A stretch of 64,000 nucleotides of DNA from Clarkia xantiana subsp. parviflora (GCA_036873135.1 JAPTYO010000011.1:1906298-1970297); one strand, 5' to 3'; shown: positions 46,513-63,362, numbered from the stretch's first letter. Program-made: numbers and translations. The notes: generated by a model from the sequence alone, not told the origin.

Positions 46513-46545
<33 letters not shown>

Positions 46546-46553
46546 TGTCAACA
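46473..46553 (+). tRNA. tRNA-Leu(AAG): tRNA-Leu (anticodon AAG)
   Basis: gttgata pairs with tgtcaac as the acceptor stem. The A box region is tggccgagttggtctaaggc. The anticodon arm ccaga-ttaaggt-tctgg has anticodon aag, a long variable arm follows (class II) and the B box is ggttcaaatcc. It is 81 nt including the discriminator A, with a tttt terminator at 46559. No intron. It looks functional. Confidence 0.95.
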
Positions 46554-46609
46554 AATTAATTTTGCAAATGTTTTATAATTGCATGAGTTTAGAATCGTTT
46601 GGCCGAAAA

Positions 46610-46840
46610 AAAAAAAAAAAACCGAAATAATATTAAAATGTGATTTTGAGTCTTGAAACTATGGAATTTGGTCGAAAAGCAGCGCAGTACATAGCATAAC
46701 GGTGACTTTTGATCAAAACACTATTTCCTCCCGAAAATACAATACACGCGTCAAAATCCGACTGTTGAAAGTCTGTGACTAGAAATCGCAGAAATCTCAA
46801 ATTTGCGGAATTTTTCAATTTCGCCCGCATCAAGTTTGGT
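46610..46840. repeat. Single copy of the dispersed repeat family
   Basis: It shares gattttgagtc, atttggtcgaaaagcagcg, aaaatccgactgttgaaagt and cgcccgcatcaa with 36049-36560 and 40880-41115. It lies just after the tRNA. Unclassified. Confidence 0.65.
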
Positions 46841-47988
46841 TAGGTTCCTGGTATTGGACCCGAACCCGTCCCGTAAAAAAAAAACCCTAAATGGTTCTCA
46901 GATTGTAGCCGTTGCTCTACAAGAAATCTACAGTCCATTTTTCCTCTTATAGTATTATGCCCTTTCTTGTAAGATATATAGGGTTAATTATTGTTACATA
47001 ACTTTGTATACTTTAATAAATTGAATTTTTAGACAATTTAATTATATTATTATTAAGTGATTTTTCTTTAAGAACTTATTATTTGTATAATGAGAAGACT
47101 TCAAATTATTTGTCAAGATATATAGTGCTTTATTCAGGATGATTTCGTAACATTTATAAAAGTTTTGGGCTAAAAAGTGTAATATTTTTTCATGTCAAAA
47201 CAAATCTCGCGTTGAAACGGGATGTGTTTTGACACGAATCTCTGTGTCTCGTGTCCGTGTGACATGGAATCTGCCCGTGTCAACTCCAGTGTTTGGAAAA
47301 CTAGCGACACATTTAAAGTGATCTGTTTTAACACGAAAGATCTGTTGACACGTGTGTCACGACACGATTGCCACCCCTACCGAAGAGGAACCTGCTTCCA
47401 CCCAATTTTCCTTGACATCATGGGTGGTTAAATTAGCCCTAAAGTTCATTGGTTGTTTCAATCTAGCCCGACCATAAATTAGATGAGAAAATAGGCCAAG
47501 ATTAGACAGCAAAAAGAGCACAAAACAAGCTTAGCTTTCAGTTGAGACTAAGTGAAAAGACCAAATTGTCCCTTATAGGAATCAAGCAAATTTGCACACT
47601 GGCTAAACAAGTAAATCATGAGGTGAGTAACTAAGCATCACAATTCACATACCACCCACCAAAACAAGGCACTGTAACTGCAAATCCCAGAAACAGAGCA
47701 ACAAAGAGAGCAGCAATATGCAGGTGGCATGAAAATGTTTCTAGCAAAGCTAAGAACGCATTGTTGCACCGAAACAAACATCCACATATTTGATAATGAA
47801 GTTCAGGGTTCAGAAAAGAAAGATACTCCTAAGTTATATCTTATATATGCTTGTCCAAAAATCAGTATATACCAAAGTAATACATAGATAGAAGAACAGA
47901 ACCTTGATTCGAACAATGGATTACTCTCTCTTTGTAACCACGGTATGTCGGTCTTTGCGTTTTTTCTTGGATGGTGATAACAATAAGC
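46841..47988. other. Intergenic; MITE remnant and ARL1 3' flank
   Basis: At about 47190-47385 there are repeated gtgtcgtgtc/gacacgtgtg-type motifs ending gccacccctacc, a hAT-like end similar to those at 60457 and 52248, but the left end is unclear. The last few hundred bases are the 3' flank of the minus-strand ARL1 gene. Confidence 0.4.
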
Positions 47989-51267
<3,279 letters not shown>

Positions 51268-51706
51268 GGGTTAGTAATTAAATCGTTATATGAACAATCT
51301 ACGAGCAAAATATTGCTATAAATTTATATCAAAATTTTCAATTTACGAGCAAAATGGTAACTCTATCATAATTTTCGTTAAATTAGACAGAAACGGAGTA
51401 CGCAGTACGCACCGATTACGTAGGACATTTGATGTGTACAAAATATGCATTTGACAATAAATTAAAAAGATTGCAACGAAATACATTCAGTTATACATTC
51501 CTCTAAATATATTTCGCTATAATTCTTTCAGTTCTCTTCTAAAGGTGTTTCGCTACAATTTTTTCAATCCACTAACAAATTAATCTTCGGTTCAACATCA
51601 AAAAAACATAATGTGACGGCGCATGCTCATTTTCTAGCATTCTTCCAATTTCTTAACAAATTCATCTTCAGTACAACATTAAAAGAAATATTGTGTGACC
51701 GACACA
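51268..51706. other. Decayed foldback arm and intergenic
   Basis: It begins ggttagtaattaaatcg and continues with tacgagcaaaatattgctat, the style of the gggttaataacc foldback family, but no right arm was found. Two similar segments (51490 and 51540) share atatttcgctataattcttt. Nothing coding. Confidence 0.35.
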
Positions 51707-52248
51707 TAGGGCTGTAAACGAGCCGAGCCGAGTCGAGTCGAGTATCTGGCAAGCTCGACTCGACTCGACTCAGTTTACTCGAGCTCGAGCTCAAACTCAA
51801 CCGAGCCTTAGTTTTTCGAGCTCGACTCGATTCAATACTCGGCGAGTTCGAGCTCGGCTCAACTCAGCTCGATAAGATTAAAAAAATTCAATTAAATTAT
51901 AAATTGTGCACCTTAGCTTGAGCTCGAACTCGACTCGATTAGGCCTTTGACTCGAACTCGGCTTGAACTCAATATATACATATATAATATTAATATGTAA
52001 AGCTCGAAAAACTCGAAATCGAACTCGAACTCGACTCGAATAGGCAAAACAAAAAAGCTCGATTAGGCTCGCGAGCCTCTCGAGTCGAGTACCAGTGAAC
52101 TCGAACTCGACTCGGTATCAGTAAAAACTCGACTCGACTCGGTATCAGAAAAAGCTCGACTCGACTCGAAATTTAGCGAGTCGAATTCGAGTATCGACCG
52201 TGCCGATCTCGAGTAGCTCACGAGTAGCTTGACTCGTTTACACCCCTA
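51707..52248. mobile_element. hAT-like MITE rich in gagctcgactcg motifs
   Basis: The ends tagggctgtaaacgag and ctcgtttacaccccta are inverted. The 542-bp interior is built from ctcgactcgactcg and gagctcgagctc motifs. The flanking 8-mers share only ccg, so the duplication is not convincing. Non-coding. Confidence 0.7.
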
Positions 52249-52259
52249 CCGTTCATTTC

Positions 52260-52790
52260 TCTATATAGATGGGCATAGAACCCGTCTGAAACGGTTCCAA
52301 CCCGAAGCGAAACTGTTTTAAACCGCAACGGTTCAATGAAAGCCGATTTTATTTTTTGAATTAATTTTTTAAGAGAAATTGGTCTATTTAAAACTGATTC
52401 TTAATCAGTTCGTATCGTTTTTTTTATGAAGACTTACCCTAAATTTAAAACAAAAAAATCATCCAAAACCAATTCCAATCAAATGCAGAACCAGTTCCAC
52501 ATTAATATACTAATGGTTTTTAGATCTAGTTCATTTAAAACAAAAAAATCATCCAAAACCAATTCCAATCTAATGCAGAACCAGTTCAACATTAATATAC
52601 TAATGGTTTTTAGATCTAGTTCACTCCTAGAAAATTCCAATCTAGTGCAGAACCAATTCCACAGAAGTATACTTATGGGTTATAGTAATGATTTTTAGTT
52701 CACTCCTAGAAGACTTAGTTTGTTTAAAACCGATCTGATCTGGACCAGTTCCAATCCGGTCCTAGCTAACTTGTTTTTAGCCCAACCATA
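52260..52790. repeat. accggt-type MITE remnant with a 90-bp tandem duplication
   Basis: It starts near tagatgggcatagaaccc and ends about ccagttccaatccggtccta, like other tagggatgggca hAT-like elements. Inside, a 90-bp unit starting atttaaaacaaaaaaatcat occurs at 52441 and 52531, with a partial third. The 90-residue frame here is not a gene. Confidence 0.55.
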
Positions 52791-53479
52791 ATTTTCTAGC
52801 CAATTTGATTTTAAAAAAATTGCCGATTAAAAAAATTATAAAGTTTAAATAGGAATTCATAACAAAGTTCAACTAACAATTTATAAGCCAAAATTCAATA
52901 GAGATTTCATTAGTAAATATTTCAACCAAAAAACTAATATTTATGCAAGAAAAGAACATAAGCATTTTGCCGTCCACATTATAATTGTCAGATTCATAAC
53001 ATCCTCTCAAAAAACAGAACCAACATCAGGAACATAAACATAATCAAAAGAAAGAAGCAGAAGCCCAGGTTGATCCTTTTTCCTACTTCAATCTCTTATT
53101 AACCCTAAATTCTACCGAACTCCGTCCCCGACAAATGAACCGAACCGGCGTAGTCCAAGCACTACTACGTATATATACGCCACAAGCCACGATCTTTCAC
53201 AGTGCTGATTGGAACAACATCTCAGCAAGTTCCTGCAACACATTTCAAGCATCACCTTTACTTTAGTTCCCACATCCAAAAGGGTTCAGCTAAAATAAAC
53301 TCGAGTTTATTTCAATACGGTTTTTCAACCGTCAGATTATGCATATGTAAGAAACACTTTTTATCTCTCCTGAATTCTGATTGATTATCTCTCATGATCT
53401 AATGGCTGAGAAATCGAGTTGAAATCTGCATTTTAGGCAGCCCTCATCCAAAAAAGAACAGAATAACCAGAATTGTCAT
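52791..53479. other. 3' flank of xylose isomerase with a MITE
   Basis: A foldback-family copy lies at 53286-53445 (cagctaaaataaactcgagt to tcgagttgaaatctgc), related to 9136-9300. The rest is AT-rich and includes the 3' UTR of the minus-strand gene. Confidence 0.45.
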
Positions 53480-55693
53480 TCACTGCAAAGAGAAAGCTGC
53501 CATTTTAACCTGTTTAGCAGAAGGGACCTTGGGTTCACCCCATTCCAGGGCTTTCTTCTCAAGAAACTCGAAATCCGCCTTTCCAGCCTCGATTTGAGCA
53601 CCGATTTCAGTGTCGAAGCTCGCATACCTCTTTCGCACAAGTTCGTTCAAAGAACCGTCCTGAACAGACAAGAAGCAATCGTAAGACTAGGTCTTGTTGC
53701 AGATGATGACTTTTGTAAAAGACCATTTGACCAACTGACTTAAAAACTCGAACATGAATTCTTGATAATCGGGACACAGGTGGAAATACTTTTCTGGGTT
53801 TGGCCAAAAAAATCCCTTTTTTTCTCCTCTAAGTTGGATTTGCTTAAAAAAAAGACCATTTGACCAACTGACTTAAAACTCGAGCTTGATATCCAGGACC
53901 CAGATCAAAATACTTTTCTGGGTTTGGCCAAAAACAATCCTTTTTTTCTCCTCGAAGTAGGATTTGCTTAAAAATGTGAACTTAACTAACTGAACAGACA
54001 AGAAGCAACTGTAAGTCTAGGTTTTTTTGCAGATGATGTCTTTTGTGAAAGACCATTTGATCAACTAACTTAAAAACTCGAGCTTGATAACCACTAACCA
54101 GGACCCAGATCAAAATACTTTTCTGGGATTGGCCAAAAAATTCATTTTTTCTCCTCGAAGTGAATTTGCTTAAAAATGTGACCTTAACCAGACGATATCA
54201 GTGACTACTTAACTAACTAACCTAAAAGTTTGAAGGCATGGTAAATATTATATCTTCACCAATCTCTTTCTTTCCATTCCATGTTAGATTTATAAATTAT
54301 TTTTTTATTGTTAAGATTTAAAAAAGTTCATAGACCGGGAATGTGAAGTTTTCTAACCTCGATCAACTTGGCTACATTCCTTAGTCCTCGAGCAAGGGTG
54401 TCCATTCCGAGAATGTGGGCAATGAACAAGTCCTCAACATCCGTGCTCTCCCTCCTCCTGTATGATTATCATGGCATAACATCAGATACAAATCAAAATA
54501 TATTCAGTAACGAATATATAGAAGCAAAAATTACTCACAGTTTTGCATCGAAGTTGAAGCCTCCGGGAGCTAATCCACCCTGCAAAAGGAGTACAATTTA
54601 TCAACTATACTTAATACTGCTCTTGTACCGTATAATCATCAATCAAATCAAGATCATTAAAAGAAAAGGGAAGAACAAAAGGCAAAAAAAAGACGTACAT
54701 TTCGGACAACACTGAGCATAACCAGAGTAGCTTCGCCAATATCGGTCAGAAACTGATCGGTGTCCCAACCTGCAAAGAACAAACCAGCTCCTAACCTTAA
54801 ATTCATGTCCTTGAAAAACTCAAAAGTGGACCAAAAGGAAAGAGACATGGTTGTAATCCATTACCAACTTGTGGGTCACCGGTGTTGGCATCAATGTTGC
54901 CGAGCAAACCATTGATTCTTGCAGTTTCAAGCTCGTGATGACAACTGCAATAGCACAACATATTTCATGCATTCAATTAAGGAGTATCAGGAAAAAAATG
55001 TTGTTTAGTAAGATTTTAGTACCTGTGACCAGAAAGAGTGGCATGGTTGCACTCGATGTTGATCTTAAATTCATCTGCGAAATCAATTGAATGTTAAAAT
55101 GCATGAAAAGTAAAATCGTTTACTATTTAAGAAAGTTGTTGATCATCTTCTTATTGAATAATTTTTTTATTTATAGTAAAAAAAGAGTTGGTTTAACTTT
55201 CCCACAAATTTCGGATTAAAACTTTTATGAAGGCTGTTATAAAGATTGAAGCCGTATATATAAAACAGAGATCCAAATACACAAAACTTACCAACAAGGC
55301 CATATTTGCGCAAAAAGTTGGCTGTTGTAGCAACATCCCAATCATATCTGTCATTTGAAACCATAGGTGTCAAAAGAAGAATCATAAAACATTCAAACAC
55401 AGTGCCAAGATATTCCAAACCAGAGACGATGATATAATTGCCCTAAAAGTTGCTCAAAATTACAGTGCCTGACATTGTGAGAGCAGTCTGAATGTATCAG
55501 AACTGGAGGTCAGAATTTCTATCAATTCTCGTGTTAAAAACAGATTCTGCGAACTAATGTTTAGCAGCTAGTTATTGCTGAATTCAGGGGGAGAGAGACT
55601 TACTGATGCTTGGTTGGTTCTTGAGGCTTGGGTTCAATAAGCAAGGTCCCTGCAATATGGAACACATTTTCTCACCTATGTAGCAGAAACCCG

Positions 55694-55731
<38 letters not shown>

Positions 55732-58030
55732 AGCTTTTTTGTGTTAACATGGAAAAACATTAGGATAGAGTAAACACCGTTGAAGCCGATCTTCTTCTTG
55801 TATGAGACAGCAGCTTCAAGAAATCTTGCCTGTAAAAGAAAACAGAGACATTAAAAAAAATTATAGCTAAATTGATACCAACATCAACATGAACTGCCAT
55901 TTTGATGTCTCAAGAACAAACATGATCAAAAGTAAGACATGCTAATTAAAACCCACCATGTGATCGAGTTCCCTTCCCATGTCTGTGTTCAAGAGAGTCT
56001 GATAACCTTCTCGGCCACCCCAGAACACGTAATTCTCTCCACCCAAGTAGTGAGTGACCTGTTGTGCATAAACAAAAAAAAAATTGATCTTCTTTTCAAA
56101 GAAAAAAAAGTATGCTCAACTTAAGTTGAAAAGAACCCAAGACCCACCTCGATGGCTTTCTTGACTTGAGCAGCAGCATAAGCATAGACACCAACTTCAG
56201 AGCTGTTTTTTTAAATAAAAAAAAACAGCAAATTGTACATTTTTTAAGTGGGGATAAATTTTTGAGTGGACATACTTACAGTACAACTGAAAAAAATGTG
56301 AACTTTACCTTGTGGCACCTCCGTGCATGTATCGGGGATGCATGAACAACTGAGCCGTTCCCCACAAAGGACGTATCTTAGTTCCCTGCAATGTAAAAAA
56401 TAATGATGATGAGTCAGATTGATGATTTTACGATTCTGACCAATCGGAGTTTAAAGGGTTGCATCAAAAAACTAAAAACGAAAGACTGAACGTTCTTAAT
56501 TACCTGGAGTTCTTTAGCAAGGGAAACGATTTCATCCAAATTAGCATTAGTTTCCTGCAAATGACCATAAAGAAGTAGAGACATGAGCAAATATAATTCT
56601 AAACATTATTTGTTCACTTGATGCAGAAAGTTTTGAACTCTTTCCAGAGGAAATAATGGGAAACTGAAAACCCGACTCACCTCCAAAGTGTTGGCATCAG
56701 GAGCTATATCCCTATCATGGAAACACCACCAATCAACTCCGAGTTTGTTTATGAACTCAAAGTTGGCTCTCACTGCAAAAATATGGCATACAAGATGAAT
56801 AAAACTTTCAATATCCAAATTCTTCTTACAATATAGGAAAACTCTAAAAAGTGTGAATATCAGAGTGAAACTTAGTGAAAAATGTAATTCAGTGTGATAT
56901 TCAACAGTTTCATACAGTCAAAACAATATATGATCTACACATTAAGTTTCACACTCACAGCAGAAAAATGGCATAAAAGACAAATAAAACTTCCACTATC
57001 TAAATTCTTCTTAATACATAGATAAATTCTGTGAATATCAGAATGAAACTTAGTGAATAAAGTCATTCAATGGGGTATTCAACAGTTTCTCACAGCCAAA
57101 AGCTATATGATTTGTCGATTTACACGTTAAGTTTCATACTTTGTAGTATTGCTCATGCATATATAACTATATATACATATTTATATGGAAAATTGTAAAA
57201 GATGGTCCTTACTTCTCCTTTTGGCCATAGCCAATGAATTGGTACCATCTTCCCATGGCCAATGCTTAGTAGCAGCACCAAATGGATCACCACCAGTCCC
57301 CCTAAAGGTGTGCCAGAAAGCAACACTAAACCTCAACCAATCCTGCAAAGTTCATCATTTATCATACATTATTTTAACTCAATTAAACAAATCTAAAAGC
57401 ATTTATGATTTTTCTTTGAATGAATGTGAAAATAATTCAGTATGATTAGATAACTGACCTTCATTGTCTTTCCAAGAATCACCTCTTCAGCATTGTACCA
57501 CTTGAAAGCAAGATGGTTCTTGCTTGAAGGGCCCTGAAACAATCAATCAACACAGAACTCACATACTATATCACTCATTATAGTCTTCTTTCCACATTGC
57601 AATATTATAAACATATAAATTTTCATAAAATCGAACTGAACCAAAGGCTATTTCGATACAATAAATGGCACCACAGCTTTTTAAATTATATTATTAATTT
57701 AAATAGAAAAAATGATTCTATACCTCGTACTTAATTTTTGGAATATCAGGAAAGAATTCTCCTTTCCAATCATCTTTTTCACCACACTTGCTGTCAAGAT
57801 TAGCAGGACATGTCTCTTGGGCACCAAACTATACAAAAAAACATTGAATATATTCAGAATGTAGCTCAAATTTCTAAATTAAAAAATTAAACTTTCATCA
57901 TATCAGCCAAAAAGGTTCAATTACTCCAATTAAATAAGCAAAAGATAGGATTTTTCTTTACCACTCCATAGAACAGTGCTTGCGCAGAAAGCAGCAGCAG
58001 CAGTATCTTCGCAGCCTTCATTTTGATCAT
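53480..58030 (-). CDS. XYLA: Xylose isomerase, 18 exons, with ER signal peptide
   Basis: Exons in coding order: 58030-57962, 57828-57724, 57533-57459, 57342-57213, 56772-56681, 56554-56504, 56385-56309, 56202-56148, 56058-55957, 55829-55778, 55649-55604, 55347-55292, 55074-55023, 54944-54865, 54769-54699, 54579-54539, 54457-54358 and 53659-53480. All have GT-AG introns and sum to 1434 bp (477 residues), the length of Arabidopsis At5g57655. It converts D-xylose to D-xylulose. Signature motifs are FHDRDIAPD (catalytic His), [16 protein letters not shown] and [16 protein letters not shown] (metal ligands). The first ~22 residues ([15 protein letters not shown]) form a signal peptide, so it enters the secretory pathway. 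The first ATG is at 58030; one three codons later (58021) also fits. A 5'-UTR intron precedes it. A ~38-base adenine run lies in one intron (about 55694-55730). Confidence 0.97.
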
Positions 58031-58347
58031 TAACTGTACGATTAAGAAAGATCAGCACTGACCAAACAAGCTTAGACAAAATCGGCGACAAGAATCACAT
58101 GCACGCGTCTGTCCGACACAGAAAGCTAGCTCTATTTCTGGATCGAAATTCGGAAAATTGGAAATTACCCTTGATTGGAATCAGCGATAGATGAAACGGG
58201 TGATCATCAAAATCGAACAACTATCGTCGAAATCACAACAAATCAACAATGAGAAGGAGAGAAGAGTCTTACGAGATTGAATAACTTCGCGAATTCCTGC
58301 GAGGCCAAACGATTGTAGCGATTTGACAGGATCGTCGATTCCTCGTA

Positions 58348-58357
58348 CTTTATAAAG
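58348..58357 (-). promoter_or_regulatory. Likely TATA box of xylose isomerase
   Basis: ctttataaag lies about 320 bp upstream of the start codon, just ahead of a CT-rich minus-strand leader and a 5'-UTR intron (donor near 58273, acceptor gtacag near 58036). Confidence 0.5.
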
Positions 58358-58379
58358 ACAACAACCAAAAGATTTTATC

Positions 58380-60011
58380 TCTTAATCTTAATAATGATCT
58401 CCTTTTTCTCCAAAATAGTTTTAATTATTTAATGGAAAAAGTATTAGATAACCTTTATCCGTTTCTTCTGACGCTTTTCATACGTGTCAGCTTGCCACGT
58501 AGATAGAGATAATTATCATCAATCTTTATTCATGTACTAAACTCTAAAAGTCTAAAATTAGCCTGCTTCGTTAAGATTAGCAAAATAATAAGTCTAGTAA
58601 ATCAGTGGCGGATGTGTCCACAAAAATGCGGTTACGAACATAACCACATTATTAAGTATTTTTAGTGGTATATTAGATTTATTTCTGAAAAAAAATATAC
58701 ATCGATCCTCATTATTTAAATGTAAGATCCTCATTATTTAAGTGTAAGACTCAAATTATTTTATGCAAGATCCTCATTATTTAAGTGTAAAATCCTCATT
58801 AAATGTAGACACATAACACTCAACTCCCATTCAATCAATCAAGAGAAAATCTCACCGATTTTAAGGTTTTGAGTCTTTTATTTGAAAAGTATACAGTTAT
58901 AAATTTTATTATTCGCTTCTTTTTTCCTAAACTATGAGTTATAATATTAATACGAAAAGTCCAAAAGGAAAAAAGTATTTAATAATATTTTTTAACAAAA
59001 TTGTTTTTAGTACCAATATGTTTTTTTTTTGCCATCAATACCGGTATGTTTTAAAATGTACAATTGTTTCTAAACAATGGTAACTGATACTTCTTTTAAT
59101 ATTCCGTCCAAAATTGTCATCAAATACATTTTAAATTTACAAAAGTAAATGAATACTTCTGAATATCTAAATTAAGACCAAATAAATTATATTAATGTTA
59201 CAATAGTGTCTTGACTCAATTAAAACTCAACTTATCCACGATCGGTACTAGTCCAATCTGACTCAATTGCAACATTTATATACGCAAATATGGTTTAGTT
59301 ATGATACTTTTGTAAAGTACTTATTATATTTGTACATTTAAAATGTATTTAATGACAATTTTGGATAAATAGTTAAATAATGTATCAATTATCATCGTTT
59401 TAAAATATGTTTATTTTAAAACATGTTAGTATCAAAAACTCAAAAACCCTTTATTTAAAAATAAATTTGATATATTTTATTTAATTTTCTTAAAAAAATA
59501 TGTTAAATTTTGACATACAATTCTCATGGGGGCCCAAACCCATTCGGTTTAGTTGGAGCTAATGGGTTGAAGTTAGGGCCCTGTAATGTCGAACATCGGT
59601 TTTTATCCGGCCCGCTAAGTGCCGCACGGCCTGTCATAATTGATAGTATTTTTAAAAAACAAAATTGTTGGAATATCTGGTATTTAAAATTTTAAATAAA
59701 GAATACTCGATAGCTAAATTTATTTTAATAATATTCTTAAATCTGAACTAATCAATTCTTCTCAGGGCTTTACAAAAATAATTTATTTTTTTTGGCATAG
59801 TTAGTCAAATAAATTATTTCCTTATAATATAACCATTTAATACACGAGTACATATATAAATAAACTAAATTTTATAAAATTATTTTTTCCCATCTATCGT
59901 AGAAATAATTGAATCATCAAAATATAAGTATATATATTATATCAATTATTATTATTATTTAAATATTTCATTAAATATGAAATATTTGACCAAAAAATTA
60001 TATACTACATC
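58380..60011. other. AT-rich intergenic
   Basis: Upstream of xylose isomerase. A tandem phrase, aagatcctcattatttaagt, repeats about four times at 58710-58805. A GC-rich patch at 59526-59640 (cccaaacccattcggttt, ggcccgctaagtgccgcac) may be a MITE fragment. No gene was recognised. Confidence 0.4.
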
Positions 60012-60457
60012 TAGGGTTGTCAACGGGGCGGGTATCGCTTGCCCCGTACCCGCCCCGCGGGTCGAGATGGTCGACCCGTACCCGCCCCACACAGTTTGTG
60101 GGGCGGGTCACCTATTAGTGGTACTTAATATATTATTAGCAATTTAAACCCTAAATTCTATATTACCATATACAAATCAACTTAAAATTTAAATCACAAA
60201 TAATAAATTTAACTTTAAATCCAAATACAAATCACAAATCCTAATTATTTTAACTATGTATTATATAACCTATATAGTTTTATATAAATACGTGTAATAT
60301 ATATATAAATTATCCACATACGGGGTGGGGCGGGTCAACGGGGCGGGGCGACCCCAAAATTGTACCCGCCCCACGAGTCACGAATCGAGGGTCAACGGGT
60401 CAAAATCGGGGCGGGGCCCGCGGGTCACGGATTACCCGTGACCCGTTGCCACCCCTA
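60012..60457. mobile_element. hAT MITE rich in gcgggt motifs, perfect 8-bp duplication
   Basis: It starts tagggttgtcaacggg and ends cccgttgccacccccta-like (acccgttgccacccta type, right end cccctA). The perfect 8-bp duplication actacatc lies at 60004-60011 and 60458-60465. The ends are GC-rich with ggggcgggtac motifs, the centre AT-rich. Non-coding, 446 bp. Confidence 0.9.
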
Positions 60458-61036
60458 ACTACATCTGATCACAAGAGCATGTGCATGAGTTGGTTTCTAT
60501 TTTTATTTTTTTTTGGTCTATCAAGAACATGCACCATCATATAAAGAACTATATTATATCTAATATTATATTTAAGAAAAGTAATAAAACTATATTTGAT
60601 CCAATCAGTGCGATAGCGAATTATTTAAATAAAATACATATATATAAGAGAATTTTAAGGAAATACATCCACCAATATATGTATTTGTGCAAATCTAAAA
60701 TTGTAAATTATAACGCAAAATATATAAATAATAGATACAAATATTATGATAGGTAATATTCATGAATTAGCCCCGATCGTGACCCCGACTCGATTTCATC
60801 CATATAAAAGGAACATGCTAGACATTACTATAATAATTAAGATTTGGTGGTTGAAATTAATTTATAAAGAAACATGCACATGGACCACAACAAACTCAAT
60901 CTCATGCTCAATAATTCGAAATATAGGTATATGATTGTTGAATTATGTGGGTTTTATAACGTACACGTGATTTGTCTATCTACATAATCAAATAATCAAA
61001 TGCATGGAAAAAAAACGGATCGAAATTATGCCCTAC
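60458..61036. other. AT-rich intergenic
   Basis: Nothing recognisable; open frames here (91 and 62 residues) are lysine/isoleucine/tyrosine-rich, as expected for random AT-rich DNA. Confidence 0.45.
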
Positions 61037-61393
61037 TCTCCTGTCTTAATTACTACATAAAATTTTCACGATAATAAATAAAAATTTTTTTTTTTCAAAT
61101 ATAATATACATAAGAATATAAGTATTGTTAGTTTTGTGATTTTTTTTTTAAATTTAAAAACATATTACATATAGTGTAAGGTTGGGTGTGGTGAATCCTA
61201 AAGGGCAAACTGACTCATTTTAGCGCTTTAGGGTTCACCATGCCCAACCGAACACTTATATCTAATAGGTTTTTAGAATTTAAAAAAAAAAAAAAACAAA
61301 ACAAAACTAATAACACTTGTATTATAATGTATATTATATATTAAATAAATTTTTTATTTTTTATCGTAAAAATTTATATATTAGGACATGAGA
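61037..61393. mobile_element. Foldback MITE, about 355 bp
   Basis: Long inverted arms: tgtggtgaatcctaaag (61189) against ctttagggttcaccatgcc (61229) at the centre, extending outward through ttgttagttttgtga / caaaactaataac and acgataataaataaaaat / attttttatcgt. The loop is about 25 bp. Target duplication is unclear. Confidence 0.75.
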
Positions 61394-62181
61394 TTTTCAT
61401 CCGAATATAACATATAATTAAATTACTCAAGACACTATTTAAATCTCTCATTAAATCATCATTATTCGACCTTTTCTTTTCCAACCAAACAATAAATTAA
61501 GGTATTATAAAAAATCACGGTTGGATAAATAGTGAGTATAAATTTTCAACCAGTGAGTATATTCTACTTTAGATACGCTAAATAACGTATCGAGCAAAAA
61601 AAAAAAAAATAACACTAAATAACGCGTCGTGTTATTATTTTATATATATTAAGCAATTAATTGACAGAACTACTTGCACATTTTTTTAACAATTAATTAA
61701 TTAATAAAGAAAAATATATTTGATATGTGCACTAACATTCACGAAATGGACACTAGAGCTAGCATTGGACTTTGGACTATTTAAATTTCCCAAAATAGAG
61801 GAAAGAGTTGTAAGTTTTAATTAATTATTATTATTTTTTATTAGGATTAATTAGGAAATACTCTATCGAATTGTGCATGTTAGACAATTATTCATAGCTA
61901 ATACAATATAAACACTAGATCCAAGACCGATCAAACAATAATATATTTAACAAGATCCAAGAATTTGGTCATATACTTCTCATATATTTACTATGACTGT
62001 ATTTATCACTTAAGTGACCCAAAAAAATATACGTGATAACTAATTAATAGTTCAAAATTGAGATTATAATGAGCCTAAAAGTCTAAACTAATGTGTTTGG
62101 AGTCTAATTATGCTTATGGTTTCTACTTAGTAATTAATGTCAAGCTCTTTGAAGATTAATTTCGGAAATGCAGTTATATAT
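61394..62181. other. AT-rich intergenic
   Basis: No recognisable gene or element; only AT-rich DNA with small adenine runs. Confidence 0.4.
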
Positions 62182-62692
62182 GGGAAAAGTATGTAAAACA
62201 TGCAACATGTTTGAAAAATATGGTTTTATGGACCAATATGTTTTAAAATGTACAACATGTTTGAAAAAAATGGTTTTATGGACTAATATGTATTAAAATG
62301 TACAACAAGCTTGCAAAAGACGTTAAAATGACATACCGTCCACTTGTTATCAATAGTCTCATTAAGTGGACACGTGCGAAACACATTTTTAGAAAAAATA
62401 TATAATTAAAACAATAAATTAGTTTATACATAGAAATGATTATTAATGTGTGGATGTAGATAATTATTATTATTATTATTATTTAAAAACGTGATCCGCA
62501 CGTGTCCACTTAACGAGACTAGTGACAACAAGTGGACGGTAGTCATTTTACCATATTTTGTAAGCTTGTTGTACATTTTAAAAAAGATTGGTCCATAAAA
62601 CCATTTTTTTCAAACATGTTGTACGCTTTAAAACATATTAGTCCATAAAACCATCTTTTTCAAACATGTTGCATGTTTTACATACTTTTCCC
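62182..62692. mobile_element. Foldback element with internal subrepeats
   Basis: It starts gggaaaagtatgtaaaacat and ends atgttttacatacttttccc, inverted over 20 bp without a mismatch. Homology extends over aacatgtttgaaaaa, tggttttatggac and further to cacgtgcgaaacac / gtgatccgcacgtg. A ~60-bp subrepeat lies within each arm. The flanks are TA-rich, hiding any duplication. Confidence 0.85.
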
Positions 62693-63312
62693 TATATCCC
62701 TATATATATATATATACACGAAATCGTGATTGCAGGTTTGATATGAAAATTAATCAAACTAATTTAAACAATAATTGATATATTTGAATGATCATGTGCA
62801 AGTGATTACTCCAAGTTATGTGAATGGTCTATATATAATTTCATGCATGGATCATGTGTGAATGATTTTTAATTATATAAATAAACCATTAAAATTCAAG
62901 TCAACCATCCATCCACTCTTTTTTCCACTAATCACAAAAATATTACTAAATTTAAATGTATTATATATCATGTCAAAACGGTTCAAATGTATTTATAATA
63001 ACTAGTCATTTTGGCCATTGCACAAAATTTTATTTAAATAAAAATTGACATTATAATATTATTTATTTGCACTTTAATGAAGTTTATTTTTAAATTAATA
63101 TATATACATCTTATTCTAGATTTAATGGTTATAGTAGTACACGTCAATAAGAAATATATAATAGCATATATATCATTTGAAATTTGTTTATATTTACTTT
63201 TATATTAAAAAAAAAACTAACCGTAACTCAGAGAAATGTAGAAATAATTATGCATATTTGATTACGATTTTCAAAATTAAATAATATTATAATAAATATG
63301 AATAATAAAATA

Positions 63313-63362
<50 letters not shown>

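Noticed and set aside
60481..60756. 91-residue plus-strand frame
   Set aside because: Lysine/isoleucine/tyrosine-rich translation of AT-rich DNA with no motif.
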